Shown: positions 20,797 through 32,125, numbered from the stretch's first letter. The stretch is 64,000 nucleotides of DNA from Pararge aegeria (GCF_905163445.1 NC_053185.1:19424001-19488000), one strand, 5' to 3'. Program-made: numbers and translations. The notes: generated by a model not told the origin, from the letters alone.

Positions 20797-21226
20797 GGCG
20801 GCGGTCAGGACCTCGGAGATATGGCAACAAGAATGGAACCAGTCTACCAAAGGCCGATGGACGCATAGACTAATTGGGGATATAAAGGGATGGGTACATA
20901 GGAAACATGGAAATATAACGTTTCGGATGACACAGTGCTTTACAGGCCATGGGGTTTTTATGCAATATATAGCACGCATAAAGAAAAGAGTTAGTAGTTA
21001 TTGCATGTATTGTGAACACCCATGTGATGATGCAGAACATACCCTGTTTCACTGCCCACGATTTGAAGAAGAAAGGGAGAATGTGAAGAAGGAAATAGTA
21101 AGTGAAATAAAGACAGAAAACCTAACCTCCATAATGCTAGAGGCATCAGAGAAATGGGAATCTATAAAAAAATACATGGAAGAGATAATAAAAGTAAAGG
21201 AAAGGGACGAAAGAGAAGGAAGGTAG
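20797..21226 (+). pseudogene. ORF2 C-terminal remnant of an R1-type retrotransposon
   Basis: The frame is open from the truncation point to the stop at 21224-21226, about 142 codons. It reads WQQEWNQSTKGRW, then a GHGVF block, then a zinc-finger-like cluster of the form C-X2-C…EH-X4-C (CMYC…AEHTLFHC), and ends in a charged, Lys/Glu-rich helix. That cluster at the end of ORF2 is typical of R1-clade elements. The RT domain and everything upstream is missing, so no enzyme activity is expected. The first ATG at 20927 is internal, not a true start. Confidence 0.85.
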
Positions 21227-21366
21227 GACAACGACGTTAGTAGTAGGCCAAATGGCAGGTACACTAACGTTTAGAAGGCAGGAGGGGTTTTTAGTCGGTA
21301 GGAGTCCGGCACTATCCATAGGGATGTCCATGAGGATTTTCCCCTCCTAGTATAAAAAAAAAAAAA
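20797..21366 (+). mobile_element. 5'-truncated R1-like LINE with poly-A tail
   Basis: About 570 bp: C-terminal coding part of ORF2, a 3' UTR of about 125 bp and a poly-A run (about 21353-21367). It is flanked by an 11-bp direct repeat. Severe 5' truncation, A tail and target duplication are the signs of target-primed reverse transcription. Low decay of the frame suggests a fairly recent event. Confidence 0.87.
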
Positions 21367-21377
21367 AGTCAGGCGGC
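21367..21377. repeat. 11-bp target-site duplication of the R1-like LINE, right
   Basis: Matches 20786-20796. Confidence 0.8.
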
Positions 21378-21723
21378 TCTTTGGGTGCTTTGAAAATATG
21401 AGCACGTCAACTCGAACCAAGATGTAGCTTAAATCATCCAAAAGAAACAACAGTGAGCTGCATTGCTCGTAAGCCTTAAATATAAAGGCTTAAGGTTGAA
21501 GATGGTACGGTATTTTGGAACATGCGCCGACGGTTCTACGACACGAGGCCTATCTTACTGATTTCCCTGGAGTTTTTGCCGATAGCCCGGATCACATCCA
21601 ATTTATATCATCCACTTATTTCGTTGTTTTAGCATTGGGTGGTATTAAATCGTCATTTTTTAACAGATTTTCGGGATTACAATGACAAAATTTGTTTTTA
21701 CTTTGCTAGTCGTTCGAGTATTT
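21378..21723. other. No gene seen
   Basis: Unassigned spacer between the LINE and a family G repeat. Confidence 0.4.
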
Positions 21724-22082
21724 AATTATTGGATAGAATCAGGCGTTACTTTGCGAATTTCAAGATATACAAAGAATGGGAAGCTTAATTTGCTATACTC
21801 CTTGAAAGGCGGTTTAATTTATAATTTTTTCAATCTTTCTTCAATCCATAGCTAAGCTAAATTTTTGTACCCATTTGTTAGAGAACAGCGATACAAGTAT
21901 ATTACACGCAAACAAGGAGATCTCAGCGTAATTAAAATATGAATGTCATTGTTAATGAAATAAAATTTATTATTGTTATTATTATTTTTACTCCACACCG
22001 AACAGATCACCGGCAATGTACTCTCTAGGCACGTTTCTCCTACGGAGCAACCTCAGGAGACTTTACAATGAACAATTGCTTT
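21724..22082 (+). mobile_element. Family G repeat, copy split by about 130 bp
   Basis: The left part (21724-21855) has ggatagaatcaggcgttac and aagcttaatttgctatact. The right part (21990-22072) has ctccacaccgaacagatc and a diverged cctcaggaga block. These match the two halves of the copy at 32155. Extra sequence lies between the halves. Confidence 0.7.
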
Positions 22083-23605
22083 TCACTGGACGTCTATAAC
22101 TACTGGACGTAGGTTTTTTGTAGGGATTTCCTCAGCCTTGTGCCGCTTATCCAGTGGTTCAACTTTGTGGTATACCGAGTTTGGCGAAGCGAGCCTTTAA
22201 TTCTGGCACACCCTACACCGAAACTCTGACCAAAAAAGTGTCTTCATTTTACTTAAGTTAATGAAACATAGATTACAATGTCTTAAAACAGTAAGTTATC
22301 TTTGATTTATGCATTTACAAATATGAAATTAAAAAAAAAAGTGTGTGTACACGCGTTAGAAGTTATACTTCTTTGGCGTAACAAGATAAAAATCTTTTCA
22401 AACGTTTTATCTTACGCCTTACGTTTTTAGAGAAAACGATACTAACAATAGAAACAAAGTATTTAATATATTGAAAGTTTTATCATAACGCATATAGTTA
22501 TCTTATTATTGGACCAAGTTTCACTGAACATTAAAATTTGAGATTTTTGTACAATTAGATCATCAGAATGAGCCCGCAGACTTTGACAATTGAAAGTGTA
22601 CACAGTCAAACCTTATAGCTTCGTAAAACGTGAGCTGGCGGATCATCCCTGTGAAATTGTGTAACCTTTTGCGCGCGCATTTCGTTTCATCGTATAATTT
22701 GAACTCCTATAATTTTTTATAACGCCGCTAAAGAAGTATAAGTTAAAAAATTGCGTCATATCAAAAATAGATACCTTCTTTTGGCATTTCGTTTCGTTTT
22801 ATTACAAATGTTGGACATGCATAGTTGTTTATTGGCATATAATTTTGCCATTAGACGCTTTGTTCGTGCGATATATTTGCATTGAAGTCGTTAGAAAGTC
22901 GTTCGCACCAAATCGTAAGCCAATTCTGGATTTTATAACTCACCGAAGAAGTTAATGCGCCAATAAATTTTTCCTTCGTCTACCTTTGTTGTGAATTTTA
23001 TTTCAGCTATCGTTTACAGAAATTAGGTACTTTTATTATTGAAACGTTAACCGTAATTTCAATATTAAAAAAAAACGTATCATATTATTAAATCACCTTG
23101 TTAATACGTATATTATCATACTTTACAAACTCAATTCGTACAAACTCAATCACACCTCAGATTATCGTACTCTGTATGTATTTGTTCCATCACACTTTTA
23201 TTACTCAGTTATGTATCAATAATTGAAAGGTCATGCCTTGTTACTGTTAATTGACTTGAAGAGAAGAACTAAGTTTTATGTATGAAAAAAATTGCACTCA
23301 GAACAAGTAAGAACTAATTGCACACTTCTACTTTAATTTTAAATTTTTGCTAAGCCTAAAATAGTTAATTTTCTATATGAAAAATATTATCATCTAGGTA
23401 CATGTAAGGTTATTACAGTAAACTGCTGAGTAAAACGTTACGCAGACGACTTGGTGATTGCAGTAGGTTGCAGGCATGGATGCCCATTTTTTAAATTGAA
23501 CACAGCGTTTTAGAGACAAGCATGGGCTTCTTTTTAGTTCAGAAAATTGTACCGTTTGCATCACAAATTAGATGATCTACATGGGAACAGTTTTGAGCAT
23601 CTCGT
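22083..23605. other. No gene seen
   Basis: AT-rich; no repeat family recognised. 22660-22990 has somewhat higher complexity but no coding signal. Confidence 0.45.
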
Positions 23606-23825
23606 CATCATCAACACATTTCCGGGCCACTACAAAGCACGGGTCTCCTTAGAATGAGAAGTATTTAGGCCCTAGTATATCTTGCTGGCTAAGTATTCGC
23701 ACTTAGGTTACGGTAGACTTTGATCACACGCCTTCGAAAACGTCATGGTGAACCCACAGCATACAGGTTTTGTCATGATTTGTTTTCTTCGCCGTTAAAA
23801 ACGCACAAAACTCCGAAACCGCCGG
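23606..23825 (-). mobile_element. SINE family B, degraded minus-strand copy
   Basis: Begins with the reversed tail (tcatcatcaacac, agcacgggtctccttagaa, atgagaagtatttaggcc) and ends near the core (aaaaacgcacaaaactccg). The head is missing. Confidence 0.65.
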
Positions 23826-24349
23826 GGAAGCGCTAGGCAGCTTAAGCTTAGGGTTAGCTTAGGCTATGTCGGAGGCTGCGCAGTTCTGTCTCCGCAGCCT
23901 CCGCCAGGGATGCCTAAACGCATTTCCCAGCGGAAAAAAAAAACGGCTATCACTGCTCTAGGTAGTTAATATAATGAGATTCATGTATTAAGTCAGTCAT
24001 TTAACATGGACGATCTATATAGTACAAAACCTAAAATTCCACGTTACTAAAAGAAAGTCAGTTAAGTTAATTTCCCAAAGCGCACATTTAAGTAACGACC
24101 TTGTTACCAAGATGATAGTTACAACAATATTATTAAAATGATACGTAGGTATAATATTATTATTCTGTGTAATAAATTATGCGAGTAATTTGGAATCATG
24201 AATATTTTAGTAAAAATTGTTAATAAATGCCCCAAACATTTCGTGTTTAACGAACCGTTTGCTAGATTAATCAGAATCCTAGGTCGGTCATATCTCTGTA
24301 CAACCAGAAATACGAAATTGGCAGTGTAAACCGCCTGGGCTTCTTCTTA
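23826..24349. other. No gene; small GC-rich inverted pair near 23875-23905
   Basis: cggaggctgcgcag (23871-23884) and ctgtctccgcagcctccg nearby form an imperfect inverted repeat. The rest is AT-rich and unassigned. Confidence 0.45.
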
Positions 24350-24820
24350 TCTTATATATATAAAAGGCAAAGGTGAGTGACTGATCTATCAACGCACAGC
24401 TAGCTCTAACCACTTGTCGGATCGGGCTCAAATTTTGTACACAGATAGTTATCACAACGTAGGCATCCGCTAAGAAATCATTTTTGAAAAATTCCAACCC
24501 TAAGAGGGTTAAATAGAGGGATGAAAGTTTGTATAAAATCCTTAATTTATCAATTTATTTTTCAAGTTACATCCATGAAACATTGATTTAAGGTTTTCGA
24601 TTTAAAAAAAAAAAAACGTGTTTCACAAATTTTAAAAATCCAACTCCAAAGGCATCAAATGGGGTCTGAAATTTTATATGAAAGTTTCCGATTTTTAATT
24701 AATTAATTTACGTTCATATTTTTTATTTTAGCAGCAAGACATTTTTTTAAACCTTTGTATTTAAATTTACTAATTCAAAAATTGAACTTAACGTGAAACC
24801 AAGCCGAGTGCAAAAGCTAG
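24350..24820 (+). mobile_element. Non-autonomous Helitron, 471 bp, second family
   Basis: Starts TC after a host A and ends CTAG before a host T. The 5' part (aaggtgagtgactgatct, tcaacgcacagctagctc) is shared with the decayed copy at 43425. The 3' end (aagccgagtgcaaaagctag) differs in detail from the 15.9/35.1-kb Helitrons, so it is a separate family. No coding. Confidence 0.83.
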
Positions 24821-26614
24821 TTAAGCTATAAATCCTCGTTTTTGTAGAAGTGTGGTGGGTCATCGCTGTAAAACTCTTATAGATGAGTCCTATCAACTTA
24901 CTCTGTGCTTAAAAACAAGTAGACTGGTTGCTAAGTTAGGGCGTGAAGGAAAGACAAACAAACTCGCACTTACAATAGTTAGGATAGGATGGATTGTAAA
25001 ATCACCTGATCTCTGAAAACCACTGCTGGCATGAGTTAGATACAAGCTCGCTCATGCATACATAAATATCTCGTCACTATACAACTCCCAAAAGATCTTT
25101 GACAATCTAGAGCAAATATTCCTGAAGTTCTATTCTCAGGAGCAACATTCATATCACTGGTATAACATATCAAAGCCTTTAGCATTATGTGCCATTAACT
25201 AAGGCAATTGTATACCTTTTGATGAATAAGTAACTGGAATAATTAAACTTGGGATATACTCGTAAATCCTACGCAATACAAAATATTTTGATTAGTTTTA
25301 ACTTCACCTTTTAACTATTGACTATTTGAGGTTAAGTATTTCAAGCAAGAAATACACCTCTAAATTAAATAATAAAAGATTTACCAAACTCTGCTCACGA
25401 GGCGTCATTATACAATGCGCCAAGTGATACAACGAAGCCTGCATTGGTTTAAAGCTTTATCAATACAAAGATACCTATTGGCGGATCTTTTAGTAAATAT
25501 CTATTAGGAACAAGTATCACAAGATTCCGGATGAAATCCTCGGGTTGGGCCGAAATTTAATAAATCAATCAATGAAATTTGTATTTGGAAAAATATCGAC
25601 AAGATTACATAGTAATACAGATTCAAATCGTAATCGTATAATATTTTTAAATGCCGTCTTAAACAAATTTATTTGCCTACTAGCCATTAATTAACGTAAA
25701 TGTTGTTTGTTTCTTTTCATATTTTTATTATATAAGAATATATAGTATGCATTCATATTCACAGCCAGTATATTTTGTATATTACGCTGCTACCCTTTAT
25801 ACCATTCCTATAGGGTTGTCTGGATGAGATTGCTTTAGCACTGCCTTTGCATACCAATATTGAATTAAATTTATAAAATTGTCATTAGTATTATTTCTTT
25901 TTTGTGTGTAGTAAAGTTTTTTTTATCTATTTATCTATCTTAATAATACATTGTCGTCCAATTATTCTAAAAAAAAAATTAGAGCTATAATTAGAACCAT
26001 CCTTAAAAAGAAAAAACTAAATATTCTTTTATCTATTAAAAATTGTCTAAAAGGTTTTTATGAGGTATGGGTTTTCCGTTTAAAATACTGAGCACCGAAT
26101 GACAAAAATGGTACTTCCATGCCTGAAAGAGCAAGTGAATTTTAGAAGTAAGTGTAAAATCGTTAACCCGGCATCAATGACGCTGGGTCATACTGCGCAG
26201 AGGCAAATGAAAATTGGCTTTTTTTACGCCATGCGAACAAGTTTTTGTCTATTTAATAGTCTGGCTTACCTATTGAGTTTACCAGACGAATCAATAGTCA
26301 AAAAATAGCTTGCGTCGAATTATAATTCTGTACATTTTGTACAACAGTAATAAACAAGCGTTTAGGGTCAATATGTATTTTTCTGGCGTCATGTTTAATT
26401 GACTTACTTTGACTTACTTTTGGTGTTTGTCGTTATCAACATATTAAATAATTCACGCATACATGTGCTATACATTACATGAAATGGCGACATTTTCTTA
26501 AAAATGCGTAACTCTATGCTATCTAGTTGTGGTTCACCAGCATCTACAACGCCGTAGCTGATTTTGCGTGTACTATTGCGAAAACAAACAAAAATATCTT
26601 TATATATATGTATT
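24821..26614. other. No gene seen
   Basis: AT-rich. Short T/A simple repeats near 25920-25990. A 69-codon frame at 26099-26308 has no recognisable domain. Confidence 0.45.
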
Positions 26615-26869
26615 TTTTTATGTACTACGACAATACAAACATCGGCATCTAGCCCCAAAGTAAGCGTAGCTTGTGTTATGGGTACTAAGATAGCTGTTGA
26701 ATATTTTTATGAATATAATACACATAAATACTTATAATATACAGTTAAACACCCAGACACTGAAAAACAATCATGTTCATCACACAAACATTTTCCAGTT
26801 GTGGGAATCGAACCCACGGCCTAGGATGCAGAAAGCAGGGTCGCTGCCCACTGCGCTAATTGGCCGTCA
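26615..26869 (-). mobile_element. SINE family C (Metulj-like), full-length
   Basis: Minus-strand copy with all parts: tail (tactacgacaatac, tctagccccaaagtaagcg, gcttgtgttatgggtacta), body and tRNA head (gggaatcgaacccacggcc, gcagggtcgctgcccactg). Confidence 0.9.
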
Positions 26870-27469
26870 ATAATAATTTAAAGGTATTATCTTTAGTTAA
26901 TTACATATGTAACCAAAACACTACCATAACTATTGTAACTTTATTAAGATTGAGATCGTTTTATTTTATAAATATAATTTAATAATCCAATGTTATCGTT
27001 CGGTTCGTTTCGGTAAGACGGTTAAAGAACAGTACCGTTGTGTTACTAAACTTTGAAAATCTTTAGACCTACATCCAATACGTCCTACGTAACTATTACG
27101 CAAAAGATAATGTCGAGAGCTTAATAATGCAAACGTCAAATAGAAAATAGTTATAATAGACGGAGTAGAGCGACTTTAATCACGTCCCCGAAACCAATAT
27201 CCAACCAAATGGACTCGTTGAATCGTATAGCAAATCGAAGTGGAGACTCCGGCAGCAAGAGAACTGGCGCTCCGCCAAAATACATTACGCGAACCGCACG
27301 TCCGATACACGACCCTTGAAAGATACCTACGTAATGATTGAGCTTGCCACTTAGTGTGAGCTTAGAACGCCTATTTGAATGCCGCGCAGTTCAAATGCTA
27401 AGTACTGACATTTACTACATAACCACTAAGGCTATTATTCACAACATTTATAAAGCAATCACAAGAAGA
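26870..27469. other. No gene seen
   Basis: Moderately GC-balanced single-copy sequence at 27090-27360; no frame or repeat recognised. Confidence 0.4.
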
Positions 27470-27775
27470 AGCGATGATAACCCAGTAGGTTGAACATCCA
27501 CTTCACTTTCGAAAGGCCGAGTTCAAATCGCACCTCTAACCTGTCAAAGTTATGTGCGTTTTAAGCACTCGAAATATCACTTGCTTCTACAGTGAAGGAA
27601 AACATCGTAATTCATGTCTGAGAGTTCGCCATAATGTTTCAATAGTGCGTGGAGTCCATCAATACACCCTGGGCAAGCGTGGTGGACTACGGCCTTAAAC
27701 CTTTCTTAATGTGAGAGGAGACCCGTGCCCTGTAGTGGGCCGAAAATTGGTTGATGCTATGATGATGATGAATCC
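27470..27775 (+). mobile_element. SINE family B, full-length
   Basis: The best reference copy here. Head (gcgatgataacccagtagg, box B-like gagttcaaatcgcacctc), core (gttatgtgcgttttaagca, atatcacttgcttctac, ggaaaacatcgtaa), middle (gtggtggactacggcctta) and tail (gagacccgtgccctgtag, tgggccg), ending in an ATG-rich microsatellite. Confidence 0.85.
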
Positions 27776-28124
27776 CAAGAATTAAGAATCGTTCAAACAT
27801 TTCGATTTGTTTTATCTTACTGTAAGGACGTGATTGTGATGGTAAAGAAACAATATTTGTTTTTAGAGAGTAAGAGCTACCTTGCAGTTGTTAAAAATGT
27901 TACCCTTATGGCCTTTTTCACATACAACTTTTTATCACCTATGAGTAGGTGAACCTTTTCTTTTCAATAGACATCGCCTTAATAATTATACGTTCGTTTA
28001 AGGCGATGCGTAGATTTAGTGTAAACGAAAGTCATATTCGTTTAGTTATTTCTGCGTATTAAAATTATAATAGTTAGGGTTAGCATTTTTAATAACAAAT
28101 TAAAAGAACTTGTAGAAACCCCGC
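27776..28124. other. No gene seen
   Basis: AT-rich single-copy sequence. The unit ttaaggcgatg near 28000 and cgccttaa near 27975 form a short inverted pair. Confidence 0.35.
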
Positions 28125-28200
28125 TAATTCGTTAATTTCACTCCGCATTATCTGGCTTTATTGCGGTCGCTGGATTTTATATTTTCCACTGAATTTTATC
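28125..28200. repeat. One arm of a diverged inverted pair (mate at 31235-31335)
   Basis: The reverse complement of 31281-31335 matches here at roughly four bases in five over some 50 bp. Shared blocks are gttaatttcactc and attgcggtcgc. Weaker similarity continues for another 25 bp. Identity unknown. Confidence 0.6.
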
Positions 28201-28395
28201 TCAGTAGATTTTATTAATGTCGTAATAGTCGTTCCAGAATTACCTAATTAATTAAATTTAGCTGAGCTTTTAGTGTGCTTAATTTTTAGTGTTATGTTTC
28301 GATTCAATTATGGCCACGCTAACATCGGCTGATCAAAGCTTCACGTGATCATAGTAATAGCACTTTCTGATGTGGGATACATGCATCGCTTTTAT
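28201..28395. other. Unassigned spacer
   Basis: AT-rich, no coding or repeat signal. Confidence 0.35.
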
Positions 28396-28720
28396 TGCAT
28401 CGATGGTCTAGTGGTGAAAATATTTGACTGCAAATTACGAGGTCCGGGGTCCTTACTGAGCTAATTAATGATATTGGGTTTTTCTATTTCTATCAGGAAT
28501 TGTTAGTACAAGGCCGGAGTTAGGACATTGGTTGCTGATTCATCTCCGTGCCTCGGAGAGTATGTTAAGCTGGTTAAGGTCTTGCACCTGATTTTAATCT
28601 GCCGTCCCATTATACTATGAGAGTGAGGGAATAGATGCACCTGTGTATGCTCACACATTCCCGCGTACTTGAAAAATCTCCCTGGACCACCGTGGATGGG
28701 CAGGCTCTTTAACTAAAAGA
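28396..28720 (+). mobile_element. tRNA-derived SINE, family F
   Basis: The head ggtctagtggtgaaaata carries a box A-like block and gaggtccggggtcc a box B-like block. Core: tctatcaggaattg, ggccggagttagg, cgtgcctcggagagtatg. Tail blocks follow (gaccaccgtggatgggcag). Other copies are at 38742 (-) and 62058 (+). Confidence 0.7.
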
Positions 28721-29109
28721 GATAAAACTACATGGTTTAACCGTGTCATACGCTTATATGTTCAAAATACCACACAGGACTAATGAAAAACTCACTACAC
28801 AAGGTTCTCTAAGTTTTTTATTTGACAGAAATATGAGCTAGTGGAAAGTGATGATGCAAGTGTGTATAGCAATTGTATTAAACTCATGCCCCTAATGAGT
28901 TTCTAGAGTATATGGAGAGGTTGGTAACGGGAAGGGTGGGCAGTCCACGATACCGCATGGTTTTATGTTCTTGCACTGAGGAGAGTAAAGAGGTGGTTTT
29001 CTGTAGCAAGTGTGGTCAAAATTGTCGCTCACAAATTTGCTCTGTCCAGTCACAGGAGCCTCCAAGACAATATTTGAATTATCTAACATAGATGGAAAGG
29101 CCTGAATGA
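28721..29109. other. No gene seen
   Basis: A 65-codon minus frame at 28892-29089 has no recognisable domain. Confidence 0.4.
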
Positions 29110-29205
29110 TGAATCAGTTTCTACACGGCATTTCCCGGAACCCTTCATCGTTTTGCGGCACGTCTTTTACCAAACAAATCAGAGAAAATTCAGATATTAT
29201 AGATT
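29110..29205 (-). mobile_element. SINE family D fragment
   Basis: Minus-strand match to the middle of family D (cagtttctacacggcatt, cggcacgtctttta, agaaaattcagatattat). Confidence 0.55.
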
Positions 29206-29550
29206 CCCAAATTCAACCACTTATAAGACAACGCCACTAAAAGCACGAGGGAGGTTGGATCGCCCCCTATTGATTTGTTCTAGGTAGGTATATCCAGGTT
29301 GTACTAAGCACAAAAACTTCACATCACATCCTTTTGAACGCATCTACTCTGTCAGGCTGTGTCAAAGAAATGCGAACAGTGCTTCCGGCTAATAATCTCC
29401 CATGTTGGCTTACCCCCTTTCGCGGAAAAATAGGGCTCGAGAATCTTTGAGGAGTTATCTGAAATATGACGGACTACTTAGCTAGTGATATTTCTAATTT
29501 GAATCGCACACATAGTGATGTACATATGTACATATACACAGTAGGATGAA
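29206..29550. other. Unassigned spacer
   Basis: No coding or repeat signal seen. Confidence 0.35.
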
Positions 29551-29593
29551 CATATATTTATTTCAGTGCCTCAGGCACTGAAATAAATATATG
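29551..29593. repeat. 21-bp perfect inverted repeat with one-base loop
   Basis: Arms 29551-29571 and 29573-29593 are exact reverse complements around a single c: a near-perfect palindrome of 43 bp. Confidence 0.9.
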
Positions 29594-29656
29594 TATATAA
29601 TGAATATTTATATTTATAATTTATATGTATATAATGAATATTTATATTTATAATTT
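29589..29656. repeat. Two-copy 34-bp tandem repeat
   Basis: Unit starting atgtatataatgaatat at 29591 is repeated at 29625. It overlaps the right edge of the palindrome. Confidence 0.85.
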
Positions 29657-29899
29657 TTATTATTGTTTTTACCTACACTTGGAGGAATTATCAATTTTAT
29701 AAATTTAAAATGCATATAAACATTTTCGGTAAAAACACTAATAAAAATTATAAAAAAAGCAATGTGTCATTCTTGTTTCAAACGTGTCTCATTGTAATAT
29801 GGACCTTTGAAAAAGTAGATCTAAACTGCAACGTTTCTTACTAGATGACGCTACAGTCACTTTAAGACTGATGTGAAAGGCATATACTAATTTCGGCAT
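29657..29899. other. Unassigned, possibly SINE-related leader
   Basis: No coding. The stretch 29800-29899 (tggacctttgaaaaagtag, actttaagactgatgtgaa) precedes a SINE head and may belong to it. Confidence 0.35.
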
Positions 29900-30150
29900 C
29901 GACGGTAGGAGAGCCGTAGCTTGATTGGAGAAAGCGCTCAGGCCGCGATTGCCAGAGGGTCGCAGGTTCAAATCCTGTCGCATGTTTATATGCATTTTTA
30001 ATTTTTAAAATATTTATATTTATGTATGTTGTTCATAAAAATCGTCATCTTAGTAACCATAACACAAGTTACGCTTTCTTCGGGGTTAGATGGCGTTGTG
30101 GGTATTGTCGTAGTATTCGTTTATTATTTATTTATTTATTTAAGTGCTAT
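29900..30150 (+). mobile_element. Chimeric SINE: foreign tRNA head on a family C tail
   Basis: Head 29908-29985 (gagccgtagcttgattgg, gggtcgcaggttcaaatc; box B ggttcaaatcc) is unlike the family C head used in all other copies. The 3' part (tcatcttagtaaccataac, caagttacgctttcttcgg, tagatggcgttgtgggta, then a TTTA run) is the ordinary family C tail. Either a tail was acquired by template switching or a family C copy was hit by another SINE. Confidence 0.7.
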
Positions 30151-30799
30151 TACGGATTACTAGTCGTATGAAAGAAATGCATTCAAATTATAATTTCTTG
30201 AGTTGATTTGTCATTTCAGCAAGTTTAATAAATACAGCCGCCTAACCGCTAAACCGAGTGCCTATAAAAGTAAATAGGCATTTTGTAGGCAAGCGCGCCC
30301 AAGCTATATTTTGCTTTCCATCAGTCATGACAGTCGCTTATATATTTAAGTGGGTGTCCTGGTGAAGGCAGTTGCAATTTTTTATCTAATCTATTATTAT
30401 TAATGTCTGTTTCTTTTTTTCCTATGTTAAGTTCTTATTGAAATATGGTATCTATATTGTATAAATATAGCATCCTGCGCACCAATGAGACGTTACAGCA
30501 ATGCTAAAAATTAGATTTGACACCTATTTCTGGCTGCGGAGTCAAATCAATCTGGAACAAAATTTTGGATATAGGACACTTTTCTTAAAAATAGTTCAAT
30601 GGGTATGTGTACATGCCACGATAATATTATGGGATTTGTGGATATTTCTACCCAGTTGAATGGATCGAGGTCACAAAGGGACAGCGGAGGTGCGAGATTT
30701 TTGAGAAATGTGGATACTTTTTATCCGGGATTAAAAAGGGCTCAAACCCAAGTGCAAAAAAACAGCTAGACGTTAATATAGAAGTCGATACTATCCCTC
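30151..30799. other. No gene seen
   Basis: AT-rich; no repeat recognised. Confidence 0.4.
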
Positions 30800-30905
30800 G
30801 TTCTCGCTGGACTCTGCCTTCTGAACCGGTGATAGAGTCACCAACAGACTAAATTGAAGTTTTAAAAGTGATTGTACCAGGCCTAATGTAAATTTAAAAA
30901 TGATT
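30800..30905 (+). mobile_element. LINE family A 3' fragment (degraded)
   Basis: Contains ttctgaaccggtgatagag and caggcctaatgtaaattt in family A order; diverged and lacking the upstream part. Confidence 0.65.
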
Positions 30906-31234
30906 TTTAGATTGAAACTTTAAATTGAGTGGCTTCAGCTGTGCGTTTATGTATCAGTCAGTGATTCACGTTTCCGTATTTAGGTATTTCAGCTTTATAT
31001 TAGTGATCAAATATTAAAAATTGGTCAAAAGATTACCTACTTACAAGTTATTGCAAAAAGTTCCTAAACCATTCATCGTATGGAACACATATTGAGCTAT
31101 GGCAAGGCCTTGCCGGGTTCAGCAAGTTATTTATAAAGTCAAATTATGTATATATTCAAATAACACAATTTACTCCAATTCAGTAGGTACAGAAAGGATT
31201 ATTCCTAAACATCACAAATAAATGTGACCTTAAT
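30906..31234. other. No gene seen
   Basis: AT-rich single-copy sequence. Confidence 0.4.
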
Positions 31235-31335
31235 CTAGATAAGCTAAATGCAAAAGTAAAATTCGCGCAAAAATTTAAATACCCGCGACCGCAATCAAGC
31301 AAGTAAATTACAGAGTGAAATTAACTAATTAAAAG
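31235..31335. repeat. Second arm of the diverged inverted pair (mate at 28125-28200)
   Basis: Inverted match to 28125-28200, about 3.1 kb away. Shared blocks (plus strand here) are gcgaccgcaat and gagtgaaattaac. Confidence 0.6.
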
Positions 31336-31587
31336 TTGGGCGAATTGGTAATTTATAATTAAACACTGTTTACCGAGCTGGCCAGTTCTCGTTAAGAACT
31401 TTGAGACGGTCATTTTACTATGCCAGTACTATACAACATTTCCTGAAGGTGTATTTTAAATATTAACAGTAAAGGGTGACTTAGGAATCAGTAATAAGTT
31501 CAAAGCAGCTTTAAATTTACCCGCTATATACCCTCTGATTACCAAGTTAAGCTATATTTAGTTTTGTTCTGTTGAATGTCAAATTAC
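31336..31587. other. Unassigned spacer
   Basis: No signal seen. Confidence 0.35.
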
Positions 31588-31690
31588 TGAGTAGATGGCC
31601 CAGCTGATGTTATGTGAAAAACCATGGCCTAAGCACATATCAGGGCATGCTAGGTTACCCTGATACCATTAACCTGAACCATACTTCACG
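31588..31690 (-). mobile_element. SINE-like family E tail remnant
   Basis: gtagatggcccagctgatg is the reversed end of family E-type elements; the remainder is diverged. Confidence 0.4.
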
Positions 31691-31694
31691 CAAG

Positions 31695-31765
31695 CACGTT
31701 CACACACATACACATATACACACACGCGCGCACACACACACACGCACGTACACATAACATAATCG
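31695..31765. repeat. Imperfect CA microsatellite
   Basis: CA dinucleotides interrupted by tat and cg units. Confidence 0.9.
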
Positions 31766-31974
31766 CACTCACACTGCATGTTTTACTCGCATGTCAGAAA
31801 TAAAAAAAAATGTATTATATAAATGAATTGAAATAAAAATGTGTTAATGTGTTTTGTAATGGAAGAGCGAAATCTTCTGGCACAGGTTTTAAACTTAACA
31901 GAAATTCTCCGCCTTATCTGCTATTTTTTTATGTGAACAAATATATTTTTTCATTTCACTTCTTAACTGTTCAG
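31766..31974. other. Unassigned spacer
   Basis: No coding or repeat signal seen. Confidence 0.35.
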
Positions 31975-32125
31975 CCCCCTTCCTTAGTCTGCATCATCAC
32001 TTACCACCAGGTGAGATTACAGTAAAGCTGCGCTAACGGCCAGCGTGGTGGACTACGGCCTACACCTTCTCATTGTGGGAGGACCCGTGCCGGTAATGGT
32101 TTTGTACGATGATGATGATGATAAC
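31975..32125 (+). mobile_element. Fused SINE tails (family D then family B)
   Basis: The D tail (tagtctgcatcatcactta, ccaccaggtgagattacag) runs directly into the B tail (ccagcgtggtggactacgg, gaggacccgtgcc) and a gatgatgatgat end. Either one SINE sits in another or this is a recombinant. Confidence 0.65.

Noticed and set aside
29789..29995. 68-codon minus frame reading through a tRNA-like head
   Set aside because: Generated by the SINE head; such frames recur wherever the head is inserted.
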